Below the pieces are notes generated by a model. It was not told the DNA's origin, made no database searches, and saw nothing but the letters and a program-made list of their open reading frames with translations. A stretch of DNA of 64,000 nucleotides from SLJK01 sp964567295 (GTDB taxonomy: Bacteria > Bacillota > Dethiobacteria > DTU022 > UBA8154): assembly GCA_964567295.1 (NCBI GenBank), contig CAZMLU010000001.1:29358-93357 (forward strand), written 5' to 3'. The position numbers and the translations under genes are program-made. Positions 25,668-34,400 of this stretch are shown here, piece after piece (position 1 is the stretch's first letter; the number at the start of each line of letters is the position of its first letter).

Positions 25668-26777
25668 TTATATTTCTTTTTCTTTGGGAATAAGAACCGA
25701 GAGGCCGCTTCTACCAGTAACGGTTTTTCCCCTGGAGATCTTTACTTCTTTGTCCAGGATGGCGTTTTGAACTCGCGCACCTTCTTTTATCTCTCCACGG
25801 CGCATAATGATGCTATCTTTAACCTGTGCGCCAGGGTGCACTTTTACACCTCGAAAAAGAATGCTGTTTTCTACTTTTCCAGCGATCTGACAACCATTTG
25901 CCAGCAGGGAGTTGGTTACCTGGGCGCCGTTTAAGTAGCCGACGGGAGGATCGTCTTTCGTCCTGGTAGAGATGGGGCCCTTGCCAGAGAAGAGCTCCTC
26001 CCGCACCCGGGAGTATAGCAAATCCATGCTGCACCTGTAATACTGGAGCACGGAATTAATAACTCCTATGTAACCCGTAGCTGGAAAAGCGTAAATTTTC
26101 AAAGAGTCTATGTTGTCTATAATACCATTTTGTAACAAATCTCCGTAATCTGAGTTGAGCCTGCTTTTAACGATCTCCAGCAGAAATCTCTTGGAGAGCA
26201 GGTATGTTCCCAGCAGCTTTTTGCTGCTTTCCAATTCTCCGGGCGTTTTTTCAATACGCCGAACACGGCCTCCTTCTTCCACTTCCAGTCCCCGGGAAAG
26301 TATCTGGTTTTTAAGGCCATCTTTATCACTATAAAAAAGGGTTATATCAGCCTCTTCCCGGCAGTGAAATTTGAAGGCAGAGGTAAAATCCAGGTTGCAC
26401 ACCATATTACCTCCGGAGATAAGAACATACTGCTGTCGGCGATGGTTGAAAAAATCCTGGTGGCTGTAAAAGTTAAAAAGATCGCCTTTATAGTTAGCAG
26501 CAGGATAATAAACGGGAGGAAGTATGATAAGACCGTTTTTTTTGCGGTGTAAATCCCATTCCTGCCCGGAGCCCAGATGCTCCATAAGGGAGCGATAGTT
26601 GTTAAGGGGGAAGACAGCCACATTCTGAATCCCCGAATTGACCATGCTCGAGAGTATAAAATCAACCAGGCGGTATTTTCCACCGAAGGGAACGGAAGCA
26701 ATACAACGCGGACGGGTCAGCTCACCCAAAGTATCGTCTCTTATATCTACGTTAATAACACCCAGCACATCTTTCAT
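25668..26777 (-). CDS. glgD: Glucose-1-phosphate adenylyltransferase, GlgD subunit
   Basis: A 369-aa paralog of GlgC that forms a heteromeric ADP-glucose pyrophosphorylase in Bacillota, where GlgD modifies activity. It retains PFGGKYRLVDFILSSMVNSG and EHLGSGQEWDLHRKKNG, but the N-terminal GGEGKRL-type phosphate loop of GlgC is replaced by GVINVDIRDDTLGELT, the usual mark of the non-catalytic subunit. A left-handed beta-helix with isoleucine-rich hexapeptides (ENSILFRGVKVHPGAQVKDS) occupies the C-terminus. It lies 2 nt after glgC, so translation is likely coupled. Confidence 0.95.
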   Translation of the reverse strand: MKDVLGVINVDIRDDTLGELTRPRCIASVPFGGKYRLVDFILSSMVNSGIQNVAVFPLNNYRSLMEHLGSGQEWDLHRKKNGLIILPPVYYPAANYKGDLFNFYSHQDFFNHRRQQYVLISGGNMVCNLDFTSAFKFHCREEADITLFYSDKDGLKNQILSRGLEVEEGGRVRRIEKTPGELESSKKLLGTYLLSKRFLLEIVKSRLNSDYGDLLQNGIIDNIDSLKIYAFPATGYIGVINSVLQYYRCSMDLLYSRVREELFSGKGPISTRTKDDPPVGYLNGAQVTNSLLANGCQIAGKVENSILFRGVKVHPGAQVKDSIIMRRGEIKEGARVQNAILDKEVKISRGKTVTGRSGLSVLIPKEKEI

Positions 26778-26779
26778 GG

Positions 26780-27946
26780 CTACTCTCCTCTTAATACAGA
26801 ATTAGGAAGTATGCTGCAGTTCTCTTCCACCAGGATTATCTCCTCTCGCGAAGATTGCAACCCCGAGACCAGGGAACCACTGCCGATCTCTGTATTTTCG
26901 TCGATGATAGCTTTTTCAACTACCACCTTTTCATTAATCTTAACGTTGGGCATGAGAATTGAATCTCTAATAATAGAATCCTTTCCCACATGAACACCGT
27001 AAAAAAGCACTGAACGTTCCACGCTTCCGTAAACAGAGCAGCCCTCATTGACCAGGGAGTTGGTGATTTTTGCCTCTTGGGAGATGTAGAGGGGTGTTTG
27101 ATTCAGGTTCCTGGTGTAAATAGGCCAGCTATTATCATAGAGATTTAATCCTGACGTCGGGGAAAGCAAGTCCATATTGGCTTCCCAAAAGCTCTCGATG
27201 GTGCCTACATCTTTCCAATAGCCCCGGAAAGGATAGGCATACATGTGGAGGCCGTCTTTTAACATTAAAGGAATGACGTCTTTTCCGAAGTCATTACTGG
27301 ATTCAGGATTGGCCTCATCTTTTTCCAGGTATTCTTTTAAAATGTCCTTATCGAAAAAGTAGATTCCCATGGAGGCCAGGTTGCTGCGGGGATGGGCAGG
27401 TTTTTCTTGAAATTCTTGAATTCGCCCGTCCTCACCTCTGCTCATCACTCCAAAACGGCTGGCCTCTTTCCAGGGAACCTCTATTACGGCAATGGTTACC
27501 TGGGCCTTTTTCTCGCGGTGATAGGCCAACATAAGGTCATAGTCCATTTTGTAGATGTGATCTCCGGAGATGACCAGGACGTGGGAAGGATCATATTTTT
27601 CGACGAAGAAAAAATTCTGGTAGATTGCGTCAGCAGTTCCTTTGTACCATTTACCACCGTCCTGCCGAACGAAGGGAGGAAGAATGGCTGCTCCACCGCT
27701 TCTAATGTCCAGATCCCAGGGGGTACCCGCGCCGATATGAGAATTGAGAATCAACGGCTCGTACTGGGTCAGGACCCCTACAGTGTCAATGCCCGAATTG
27801 GTGCAATTGCTCAGTGTAAAGTCGATGATACGGTATTTTCCTCCAAAAGGGAGAGCGGGCTTGGCCATTAACCTGGTCAAAAAGCCCAGCCTTTTACCCT
27901 CTCCTCCTGCCAGAAGCATGGCAATACTTTCTTTGCGCCTGGCCAT
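26780..27946 (-). CDS. glgC: Glucose-1-phosphate adenylyltransferase, catalytic subunit
   Basis: A 388-aa nucleotidyltransferase making ADP-glucose from glucose-1-phosphate and ATP, the committed step of glycogen synthesis. The N-terminal loop LLAGGEGKRLGFLT binds ATP; KPALPFGGKYRIIDF, GTADAIYQN, the catalytic Asp of VLVISGDHIYKMDY and FQEKPAHP are all present. A C-terminal beta-helix carries the allosteric region. A GGAGGGGG site precedes the ATG. It lies 23 nt after glgB and 2 nt before glgD. Confidence 0.97.
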   Translation of the reverse strand: MARRKESIAMLLAGGEGKRLGFLTRLMAKPALPFGGKYRIIDFTLSNCTNSGIDTVGVLTQYEPLILNSHIGAGTPWDLDIRSGGAAILPPFVRQDGGKWYKGTADAIYQNFFFVEKYDPSHVLVISGDHIYKMDYDLMLAYHREKKAQVTIAVIEVPWKEASRFGVMSRGEDGRIQEFQEKPAHPRSNLASMGIYFFDKDILKEYLEKDEANPESSNDFGKDVIPLMLKDGLHMYAYPFRGYWKDVGTIESFWEANMDLLSPTSGLNLYDNSWPIYTRNLNQTPLYISQEAKITNSLVNEGCSVYGSVERSVLFYGVHVGKDSIIRDSILMPNVKINEKVVVEKAIIDENTEIGSGSLVSGLQSSREEIILVEENCSILPNSVLRGE

Positions 27947-27969
27947 CCTTCCCCCTCCTTACTGCATCA

Positions 27970-29874
27970 TTATACAGGCTCGAAAATAGCCAGCGCCAGG
28001 GGAGGAACTTTTATTCTCAGGCTAAAGTGCTGGTTGTGCCATGCCGATGAAGATGCCTGTAGCGGCATCTTGTTCAGCTGCCCCGATCCTCCATACTCTT
28101 CCCTGTCACTGTTAAAAACTTCCCGGTAAAGCCCTGGCTCAGGAACACCAATGTTGTAATTCTCGTGTAGCGTAGGTGCAAAATTACAGACCCCTACAAG
28201 TAATCCTTTTACCCCTTTATCTTTTCGCACAAAGGTAACGATACTCTGTTTATAATCATGAGGGTCGATCCACTCAAATCCTTCTTTTGCACTGTCCAGT
28301 TCCCAGAGGCTCTCTTTGCCAAGATAAAAAAAGTTTAACTGCATCACATAATGCTGTAGTTGGCGATGTTTTTCATGTTGCAGCAGGTTCCAGTCCAATT
28401 GCCGTTCCTCGCTCCATTCCCGGAACTGGCCAAATTCTCCGCCCATAAAGTGCAGTATTTTTCCAGGGTGGAGAGCCATATACCCGTAGAGGAGTCGCAA
28501 GTTGGCAAATTTCTGCCAATAGTCGCCCGGCATCTTCTCTAACAGAGCTTTTTTACCATGAACCACCTCATCGTGCGAAAGAGGGAGAATGTAATTTTCA
28601 GAAAACGCATACCAGAAAGAAAAGGTAAGACGGTTATGATGCCACTTGCGGTACACAGGGTCCATTTCCATGTAGGAAAGTATATCGTTCATCCAGCCCA
28701 TGTTCCATTTAAAGTTAAAACCCAGACCTCCTGTATAGGTGGGGTTGGTAACCTGGGGCCATGCGGTGGACTCTTCAGCAATCATCAAGGCTTCCGGATA
28801 GTATTTAAATACCTGGGCGTTCAGTTTCTGCAAAAAGTTAATGCCCTCCAGGTTTTCACGTCCGCCGTAAATATTGGGAAGCCATTCCCGGCCCTTTTTG
28901 CCATAATCCAGGTAGAGCATGCTGGCCACGGCATCCACCCGAAAGCCGTCAATATGGTAAACATCCATCCAGAAAAGGGCGTTAGAGATCAGAAAACTTT
29001 GCACCTGGGGGCAGCCCAAGTCGAAGCAGAGAGTGCCCCATTCCGGGCTTTCAGCACGGTGCGGATCTTTATATTCGTAAAGGGGGGTCCCGTCAAAGCG
29101 GGCCAGGCCATGAGCATCTTTACAAAAATGTCCGGGAACCCAATCCATAATAACTCCCAGGCCTTTTTGGTGACAGAGATCCACAAAGTACATGAAATCC
29201 TGGGGAGTCCCGTACCTGCTGGTCAGAGAAAAGTAACCCGTAGCCTGGTAGCCCCAAGAGCCGTCAAAGGGATGCTCTGTTAAAGGAAGCAGCTCCAGGT
29301 GAGTATAGCCCATATCGACGGCATAGTCCGCTAATTCTTCAGCCAACTGGCGATAGTTATAAAAATCCCCGTTTTCGCTTCGCCTCCAGGAACCCAGGTG
29401 CACCTCATAGATAAGAAGAGGACGCTCGTGGGGGTGAGTTTTCTTTTGTTCCTGCCGCCAGTCTTTATCTCCCCAGGTATATTTTGACAGGGAAACAATC
29501 CGTGAAGCCGTCCCCGGCCTTTGTTCGGCAGCAAAGCCAAAAGGGTCCGCTTTTAAGAACGTTTCACCCCCGGGGCCTTGAATTTCGTATTTATAAAGCT
29601 GTCCTTCCCTGGCTTCAGGAATAAAAAGGGACCAGATACCCGAATCCTTTAACATCCGCAGAGAGTGTTGGTGCCCATCCCAGTTATTAAATTCCCCCGC
29701 CACTCTTACCTGGAGGGCATGGGGCGCCCAAACAGTAAAACGAACACCACTGGTTTTACTTCCGCTCTCCTGCTGGAGATGTGCGCCAAGCACCTTGTAA
29801 CCACGGAAGAGACTTCCTTCTCCGAAGAGGTAAAGATCATATGCAGTAGGGAGTGTAGAGCCATTAGTGGTCAT
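27970..29874 (-). CDS. glgB: 1,4-alpha-glucan branching enzyme
   Basis: A 634-aa GH13 enzyme that moves alpha-1,4 segments to alpha-1,6 positions, branching glycogen. A CBM48 domain (about 20-130, VRFTVWAPHALQVRVAGEFN) precedes the barrel. The nucleophile is Asp314 in GFRVDAVASMLY, the acid/base Glu367 in MIAEEST, and the third acid lies in LSHDEVVHGK. It is the first biosynthetic gene of the cluster, 78 nt after the transporter. GGAAAGGAT lies ahead of the ATG. Confidence 0.97.
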   Translation of the reverse strand: MTTNGSTLPTAYDLYLFGEGSLFRGYKVLGAHLQQESGSKTSGVRFTVWAPHALQVRVAGEFNNWDGHQHSLRMLKDSGIWSLFIPEAREGQLYKYEIQGPGGETFLKADPFGFAAEQRPGTASRIVSLSKYTWGDKDWRQEQKKTHPHERPLLIYEVHLGSWRRSENGDFYNYRQLAEELADYAVDMGYTHLELLPLTEHPFDGSWGYQATGYFSLTSRYGTPQDFMYFVDLCHQKGLGVIMDWVPGHFCKDAHGLARFDGTPLYEYKDPHRAESPEWGTLCFDLGCPQVQSFLISNALFWMDVYHIDGFRVDAVASMLYLDYGKKGREWLPNIYGGRENLEGINFLQKLNAQVFKYYPEALMIAEESTAWPQVTNPTYTGGLGFNFKWNMGWMNDILSYMEMDPVYRKWHHNRLTFSFWYAFSENYILPLSHDEVVHGKKALLEKMPGDYWQKFANLRLLYGYMALHPGKILHFMGGEFGQFREWSEERQLDWNLLQHEKHRQLQHYVMQLNFFYLGKESLWELDSAKEGFEWIDPHDYKQSIVTFVRKDKGVKGLLVGVCNFAPTLHENYNIGVPEPGLYREVFNSDREEYGGSGQLNKMPLQASSSAWHNQHFSLRIKVPPLALAIFEPV

Positions 29875-29952
29875 AAAATATAATCCTTTCCATATAGCTG
29901 ATTAACTGAGATTAAAACTGGTATTATAGCTGAATACGTGAAATTGCGGTGT

Positions 29953-31269
29953 TTAATACCAGTTAAAAACTTTATGGTATAAAAAGCGCTGATAGAAAAT
30001 TGTTGCCAAGAGAAGTAAGATTCCTGAGCCCAGATAAGAGATTCGCAGCCCATCCTGGGTTGCAGCTGTTAAAGGAAAAAGAGAAAGAAAAAGGCCTAAA
30101 ATTGCCGAGCCTCCGGCCATGGATAGTTTTGCCACCAGTCCCTGGCTAGCATAAAGCATAGCTTCCCTCTGCTCACCTTTTTGCAACCTACGCCGCTCGG
30201 ATATCTCAGCTACTACCGCATTCGGTAAAACCAACAGCAGCAATATCGGTCCGACAGCTGCAGCAAGCAGCAAGGCAACATGCACCTGGGCTGTTCCCGG
30301 TAACAGTTCCCCGCCGGCCAGCGAAAAGAGGGCCACAAAGATTCCGGCCAGCAGCAGAGCATTGCGATAGGCGACATCTTTCCCTTTCTTCTTTACTCTT
30401 TTATAGGTCAGACCAATTCCTGTTCCCCCACCCAGCAGCAAAATCACCAGAGCTAAGGGGGAAAGGTCATGATAAGAACTGATACCCAGCATTGATGTGG
30501 CCAGATAGGGCAGTAGCATTACTTGCATGATTACGGCAGCCCAAGTGAAAGCCTGGGTGGCTACCCAGAAAAGAAAAATCTTATCTTTCCCCAGTGAGGA
30601 CCAGGCTTTAAGCCAGCTCACGGAAAGGAGTTCGGGCGAAGTGGAAACCTTCCTTTCTTCGATTACCATGGTGGGCCAAAGCAGGGTAAAAGCTATGGGT
30701 ATTGAAAAAAATAGCGTGAGCGAGGGAAGTCCCAGCAGGGGCCCTAAAATTGATGAAGCTAAAAAGCCCATACCGGCTCCACCTCCGTAAAAAGCAATCT
30801 GCTTAACCGCAAGAGCAACCCTTTCCCCATCGTCTCGGGCTAATTCCGGAAGCAGCGCCAGGTACGGAACAGCAACAACGCTGTAGAAGAAAAAGAAAAA
30901 ACAGAGAAAAACTGTCACCCACAGAAAATTAACTGCAGCGGCCCCTTCCATTGGAGGTCGCCATAATAGCACAAAGGAAAGGAGTAAAAACAAAGCGCCC
31001 CATAACATAAAAGGCTTACGCCGACCCCATCGGGAATGTGCGCGATCACTGAAAAAAGCCACCACGGGATCGCTCAAGGCATCAATCACTCTACCCATAA
31101 CCATTGCCACACTGACTTTACCGATATCCAGGTAAAATGTCATCTCCACAGAAGGCGGTGGCGAATAGAAATATATAATCCACTGGGCAACCATCTGGTG
31201 GGCAAGGCCCAAGCCGAACATAACTACAGGGTACCACTTTTTTGTTCCAGGTGATAGGTTTCCCGGCAT
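29953..31269 (-). CDS. MFS transporter of the GPH (glycoside-pentoside-hexuronide) family
   Basis: A 438-aa polytopic membrane protein with about 12 hydrophobic segments. The family signature between TM2 and TM3 is clear: GRVIDALSDPVVAFFSDR followed by RWGRRKPFMLWG, with the Asp residues that bind the cation and sugar in MelB-type symporters. It is predicted to import a sugar or glycoside with H+ or Na+. ATG at 31269 has AGGAG 14 nt upstream; the overlapping GTG at 31284 is too close to that site to be used. Its position ahead of the glycogen genes suggests uptake of a carbohydrate that feeds storage, but the substrate is unknown. Confidence 0.88.
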   Translation of the reverse strand: MPGNLSPGTKKWYPVVMFGLGLAHQMVAQWIIYFYSPPPSVEMTFYLDIGKVSVAMVMGRVIDALSDPVVAFFSDRAHSRWGRRKPFMLWGALFLLLSFVLLWRPPMEGAAAVNFLWVTVFLCFFFFFYSVVAVPYLALLPELARDDGERVALAVKQIAFYGGGAGMGFLASSILGPLLGLPSLTLFFSIPIAFTLLWPTMVIEERKVSTSPELLSVSWLKAWSSLGKDKIFLFWVATQAFTWAAVIMQVMLLPYLATSMLGISSYHDLSPLALVILLLGGGTGIGLTYKRVKKKGKDVAYRNALLLAGIFVALFSLAGGELLPGTAQVHVALLLAAAVGPILLLLVLPNAVVAEISERRRLQKGEQREAMLYASQGLVAKLSMAGGSAILGLFLSLFPLTAATQDGLRISYLGSGILLLLATIFYQRFLYHKVFNWY

Positions 31270-31390
31270 CCCCTTACCACTCACTCCTTGAAGCTCGAAA
31301 CCAAAAAGATAAGGACTGTGTTCCGTCTAACGGAATATTCATTTTTTGGAAAGTTTGTTTTCTTTTCTTTTCATTGTATCATCTTTTGGG

Positions 31391-31430
31391 CAAAATAAAA
31401 AGAAAGGCAGCGCCTTTCCTCTATTTTTTT
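31391..31430 (-). terminator. Symmetric rho-independent terminator after pdxT
   Basis: GAAAGGC and GCCTTTC arms with an AGC loop (31402-31418) are flanked by T-runs on both strands. On the minus strand TTTTTATTTT follows the stem, 63 nt after the pdxT stop. It separates the pdxS-pdxT unit from the transporter and glycogen operon. Confidence 0.85.
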
Positions 31431-31480
31431 CTAACCGGCTCTAGGCAATAAGTCAAAGTTTTATTATAGTTTGGTTGAAC

Positions 31481-32101
31481 TTAAGATGCTGTGGAAGTCA
31501 TCTTGGTGGTCCTGCATTCCATAGCTATCTGCAGAAAATAACCGTGGAAACGCAGATCGTCAGTCAATTCCGGATGAAAAGCCGTAGCGATAATATTACC
31601 CTGGCGAGCTCCTACTACAGCATTTTCAAATTTAGCCAATATCTCTACCTCTGGACTAACGGAAGTAATGAGAGGGGCACGTATAAAGACAGCACAAAAA
31701 GGCTCAATCCCCAGCACTTTAACCTCCAGGTCCGCCTCAAAGCTTTCCTGCTGCCGGCCATAAGCGTTGCGTCTCACGGAAACAGACATCAGGGAAAGAA
31801 TAGGGGCCTGCCCCTCCACCTCTTCTGCCAGAAGCACCAGGCCAGCGCAGGTGCCAAACAGGGGCTTTCCCCTGGCAGCAAATTTGTATATCTCTTCTTG
31901 GAATCCGTAAAGACTTCCCAACCTCCCGATGGTGGTGCTCTCTCCGCCGGGAAGCACCAAACCGTCCAGTTCCTTTAAAAGGTAAGGGTCTTTTCTTACC
32001 TCCACAGCTGTGCTACCACATCTTTCCACAGCTTCCATATGTTTAGAGACAGCGCCCTGGAGAGCAAGCACTCCAATTTTTAGATCCTTGAAGTCGTTCA
32101 T
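31481..32101 (-). CDS. pdxT: Pyridoxal 5'-phosphate synthase glutaminase subunit
   Basis: A 206-aa class I glutamine amidotransferase that supplies ammonia to PdxS. The nucleophile Cys lies in GTCAGLVLLAEEV, with LPGGESTTIGRL at the oxyanion region and the His-Glu pair in AFHPELTDD near the C-terminus. It follows pdxS by 75 nt and is terminated at 31391-31430. Together the two make vitamin B6 directly from ribose-5-phosphate, glyceraldehyde-3-phosphate and glutamine; PLP is also the cofactor of IlvE and GlgP in this window. Confidence 0.97.
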   Translation of the reverse strand: MNDFKDLKIGVLALQGAVSKHMEAVERCGSTAVEVRKDPYLLKELDGLVLPGGESTTIGRLGSLYGFQEEIYKFAARGKPLFGTCAGLVLLAEEVEGQAPILSLMSVSVRRNAYGRQQESFEADLEVKVLGIEPFCAVFIRAPLITSVSPEVEILAKFENAVVGARQGNIIATAFHPELTDDLRFHGYFLQIAMECRTTKMTSTAS

Positions 32102-32176
32102 TTCCTTTCACTGCCTTTCTTTGTCCTTTCAGAAGGAAGCTGCAATCCCTTTTCCAAAAACAGGCATTACTTTTTA

Positions 32177-33064
32177 TTAAGCACCCCTTATCTGCATGCG
32201 GTCGGCATCAGTTAACATGGCCATATCAATCCCGGCCATAGCCTCTCCTATTTTTCTGGAAACTTTTACCAGGACCTCGGGATCGTCAAAGTGCAGGGTG
32301 GCTTCTACGATGGCATAGGCTCTTTTTTGGGGATCGCGGGCCTTGAAAATGCCCGAGCCTACAAAAACACCGTCCGCACCCAGCTGCATCATAAGAGCCG
32401 CATCGGCGGGCGTGGCTACGCCACCAGCAGCAAAATTCACCACCGGAAGCTTGCCCAGAGTCTTTACCTCTTTCAGCAGTTCGTATGGCGCTCCGATTTC
32501 CCTGGCAATAACCATTAATTCCTCCTCCGGTGCAGTTTCTACCTGGCGTATCTGGGCCATTACCTGTCGCAAATGTCTCACCGCTTCTACAACGTTCCCG
32601 GTGCCAGGCTCCCCCTTGGTCCGGATCATCGCGGCCCCCTCACCGATACGACGCAGAGCTTCCCCCAAATCCCTTGCTCCACAGACAAAGGGAACTGTAA
32701 ACTTGTGCTTGTTTATATGATATTTTTCATCAGCAGGGGTTAGAACTTCACTTTCATCGATATAATCAACACCAAGAGATTCCAGTATCTGTGCCTCTGC
32801 CTGGTGGCCGATACGACATTTAGCCATAACCGGAATTGTTACCGCTTCCATGATGGCAGTTACAATCTCCGGATCTGCCATGCGGGCCACACCACCGGTG
32901 GCCCTGATATCAGCAGGAACCTTTTCCAGGGCCATTACCGCAACAGCTCCCGCTGCTTCAGCAATTTTTGCCTGTTCCGGGTTGATCACATCCATAATGA
33001 CCCCGCCTTTTTGCATTTCGGCCATGCCTTTTTTCACCCTGAACGTACCTTTATTCACTGCCAT
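32177..33064 (-). CDS. pdxS: Pyridoxal 5'-phosphate synthase lyase subunit
   Basis: A 295-aa TIM-barrel enzyme, extremely conserved. Seen: KGGVIMDVINPEQAKIAEAA, ALEKVPADIRATGGVARM with the first catalytic Lys, CRIGHQAEAQIL, and FAAGGVATPADAALMMQLG near the phosphate site. GGAGG lies just ahead of the ATG. The protein forms a dodecamer decorated with PdxT. The 107-nt gap to ddl holds no recognisable element. Confidence 0.98.
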   Translation of the reverse strand: MAVNKGTFRVKKGMAEMQKGGVIMDVINPEQAKIAEAAGAVAVMALEKVPADIRATGGVARMADPEIVTAIMEAVTIPVMAKCRIGHQAEAQILESLGVDYIDESEVLTPADEKYHINKHKFTVPFVCGARDLGEALRRIGEGAAMIRTKGEPGTGNVVEAVRHLRQVMAQIRQVETAPEEELMVIAREIGAPYELLKEVKTLGKLPVVNFAAGGVATPADAALMMQLGADGVFVGSGIFKARDPQKRAYAIVEATLHFDDPEVLVKVSRKIGEAMAGIDMAMLTDADRMQIRGA

Positions 33065-33171
33065 GCCAACAAGCCTCCTGTTATTCCTCCAAAATAGCCT
33101 TACCCTGTTCAGCTTTATCCCATTTTACTACATAGAACACCTTTAAACAAGTCGGTTAATGGTATGAATGA

Positions 33172-34299
33172 TTAGGCCTCAAATTTTGTTTCCAGGTGGG
33201 TCTTACGTGCATGGCGCAAGAGGGCTATTTCAATAAGCTTGTCGATAAGTTCCACATAAGGCAATCCGCTAGCTTCCCACAGTTTGGGATACATGCTGAT
33301 ATTTGTAAAGCCGGGCATGGTATTGATTTCGTTTACGTAGATCCGCTGCTCCTCTTCAAGGTAAAAGAAATCAACTCTTCCCAGCCCGCTGCATTCTACA
33401 GCCTGGAAGGCATATAACGCCAACTTCCTGAGTTCCTCCTCCACCCCTGGTTCCAGCGGGGCAGGGATCAGAAGCCGTGAACGTTCATCAAGGTATTTTG
33501 CTTTGTAATCGTAGAAATCATTGCAGGGAATCACCTCGCCGGGCACAGACGCCAGCGGGTTTTCATCTCCAAGGACACTGCATTCCAATTCGCGACCGGG
33601 AATAAACTCCTCCACTACCACCTTCAAATCATAGCGAAGCGCTTCTTGAACCCCCCTGTAAAGCATATCCCTTGAAGAGACCTTGCTGACGCCTACACTG
33701 GAACCCAGGTTGGCAGGTTTTATAAAGCAGGGATAGCCAAACCTCTTTTCTATAAGAGCAACAAGGTTCTCCTTTTCTGCTTCCCAGCGCAAAGTGCTGA
33801 AGTAAAAAAAATCGCCCTGAGGTAGACCATTATGGCGAAAAAGAATTTTCATGACTGCTTTGTCCATAGCTGCAGCAGAAGAGAGCACTCCTGCTCCCAC
33901 GTAAGGAAGGCCGGCCATTTCCAATAACCCCTGGACGGTGCCATCTTCTCCGTATGTTCCATGCAGAACAGGAAAAACAGCGTCCAGGGGAATAAATGAT
34001 TCCGCTTCTGTTGAGGAACCTACATCCAAAAGCAACAGCCCGGAAGCGAAAGGTTTAGTTGCCAGTGAAGCATAAAAACACGAGCCGGGGATATCTTTCT
34101 GGAGCAAGGCCTCCATGGGGTTGCCCCCAGCCAACCAAAATCCGTCCTCGGTAATCCCTACCGGTACAATGTTATACTTCTCCTTGTCCATAGCCTCAAT
34201 AACCGAAGCTGCAGATTTCAGAGAAACAGCATGCTCGCCGGACCTTCCCCCAAAAAGAACAGCAACAGTTAACTTTTTTCCTTTTGCCAAAGAATGCAC
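33172..34299 (-). CDS. ddl: D-alanine--D-alanine ligase
   Basis: A 375-aa ATP-grasp ligase making the D-Ala-D-Ala dipeptide for peptidoglycan. Seen: LFGGRSGEHAVSLKSA (N-terminal, contains the catalytic Glu), LHGTYGEDGTVQGLLEMA, GSSVGVSKV, VEEFIPGRELECSVLG, YDYKAKY (Tyr of the omega loop, typical of D-Ala rather than D-Lac ligases) and EINTMPGFT. GTG at 34299 after GCGGGG is preferred; TTG at 34290 is the other option. The frame is open to 34368, but that stretch includes the hairpin after the EF-G gene. Confidence 0.94.
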   Translation of the reverse strand: MHSLAKGKKLTVAVLFGGRSGEHAVSLKSAASVIEAMDKEKYNIVPVGITEDGFWLAGGNPMEALLQKDIPGSCFYASLATKPFASGLLLLDVGSSTEAESFIPLDAVFPVLHGTYGEDGTVQGLLEMAGLPYVGAGVLSSAAAMDKAVMKILFRHNGLPQGDFFYFSTLRWEAEKENLVALIEKRFGYPCFIKPANLGSSVGVSKVSSRDMLYRGVQEALRYDLKVVVEEFIPGRELECSVLGDENPLASVPGEVIPCNDFYDYKAKYLDERSRLLIPAPLEPGVEEELRKLALYAFQAVECSGLGRVDFFYLEEEQRIYVNEINTMPGFTNISMYPKLWEASGLPYVELIDKLIEIALLRHARKTHLETKFEA

Positions 34300-34357
34300 C
34301 CCCGCAGAAAAGGTTGCAGGCCTCTTCAAACACTCAAACAGGCCCAAAACTTTCAAA

Positions 34358-34397
34358 GGGCAGGACACGTCACGTGGACTGGTCCCTTGTCCCGCCC
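34358..34397 (-). terminator. Hairpin directly after the EF-G paralog, possible weak terminator
   Basis: 10-nt arms (34388-34397 and 34358-34367) pair fully in minus-strand RNA through one G:U, with a smaller GGAC/GTCC stem inside. It begins 3 nt after the stop codon at 34401. The following tract is only CTTTGAAAGTTTT, so termination would be inefficient; an RNA-stability element is equally possible. Confidence 0.45.
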
Positions 34398-34400
34398 TAA

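Noticed and set aside
28558..29283. Long plus-strand open frame of 241 codons
   Set aside because: It lies fully opposite glgB, which has intact catalytic motifs; it is an antisense shadow. Similar plus-strand frames at 2448-2948, 14222-14848 and 40010-40741 were dropped for the same reason.
29871..30053. 60-codon minus-strand frame between the transporter and glgB
   Set aside because: It overlaps the 3' end of the transporter in another frame and has no ribosome site or family match.
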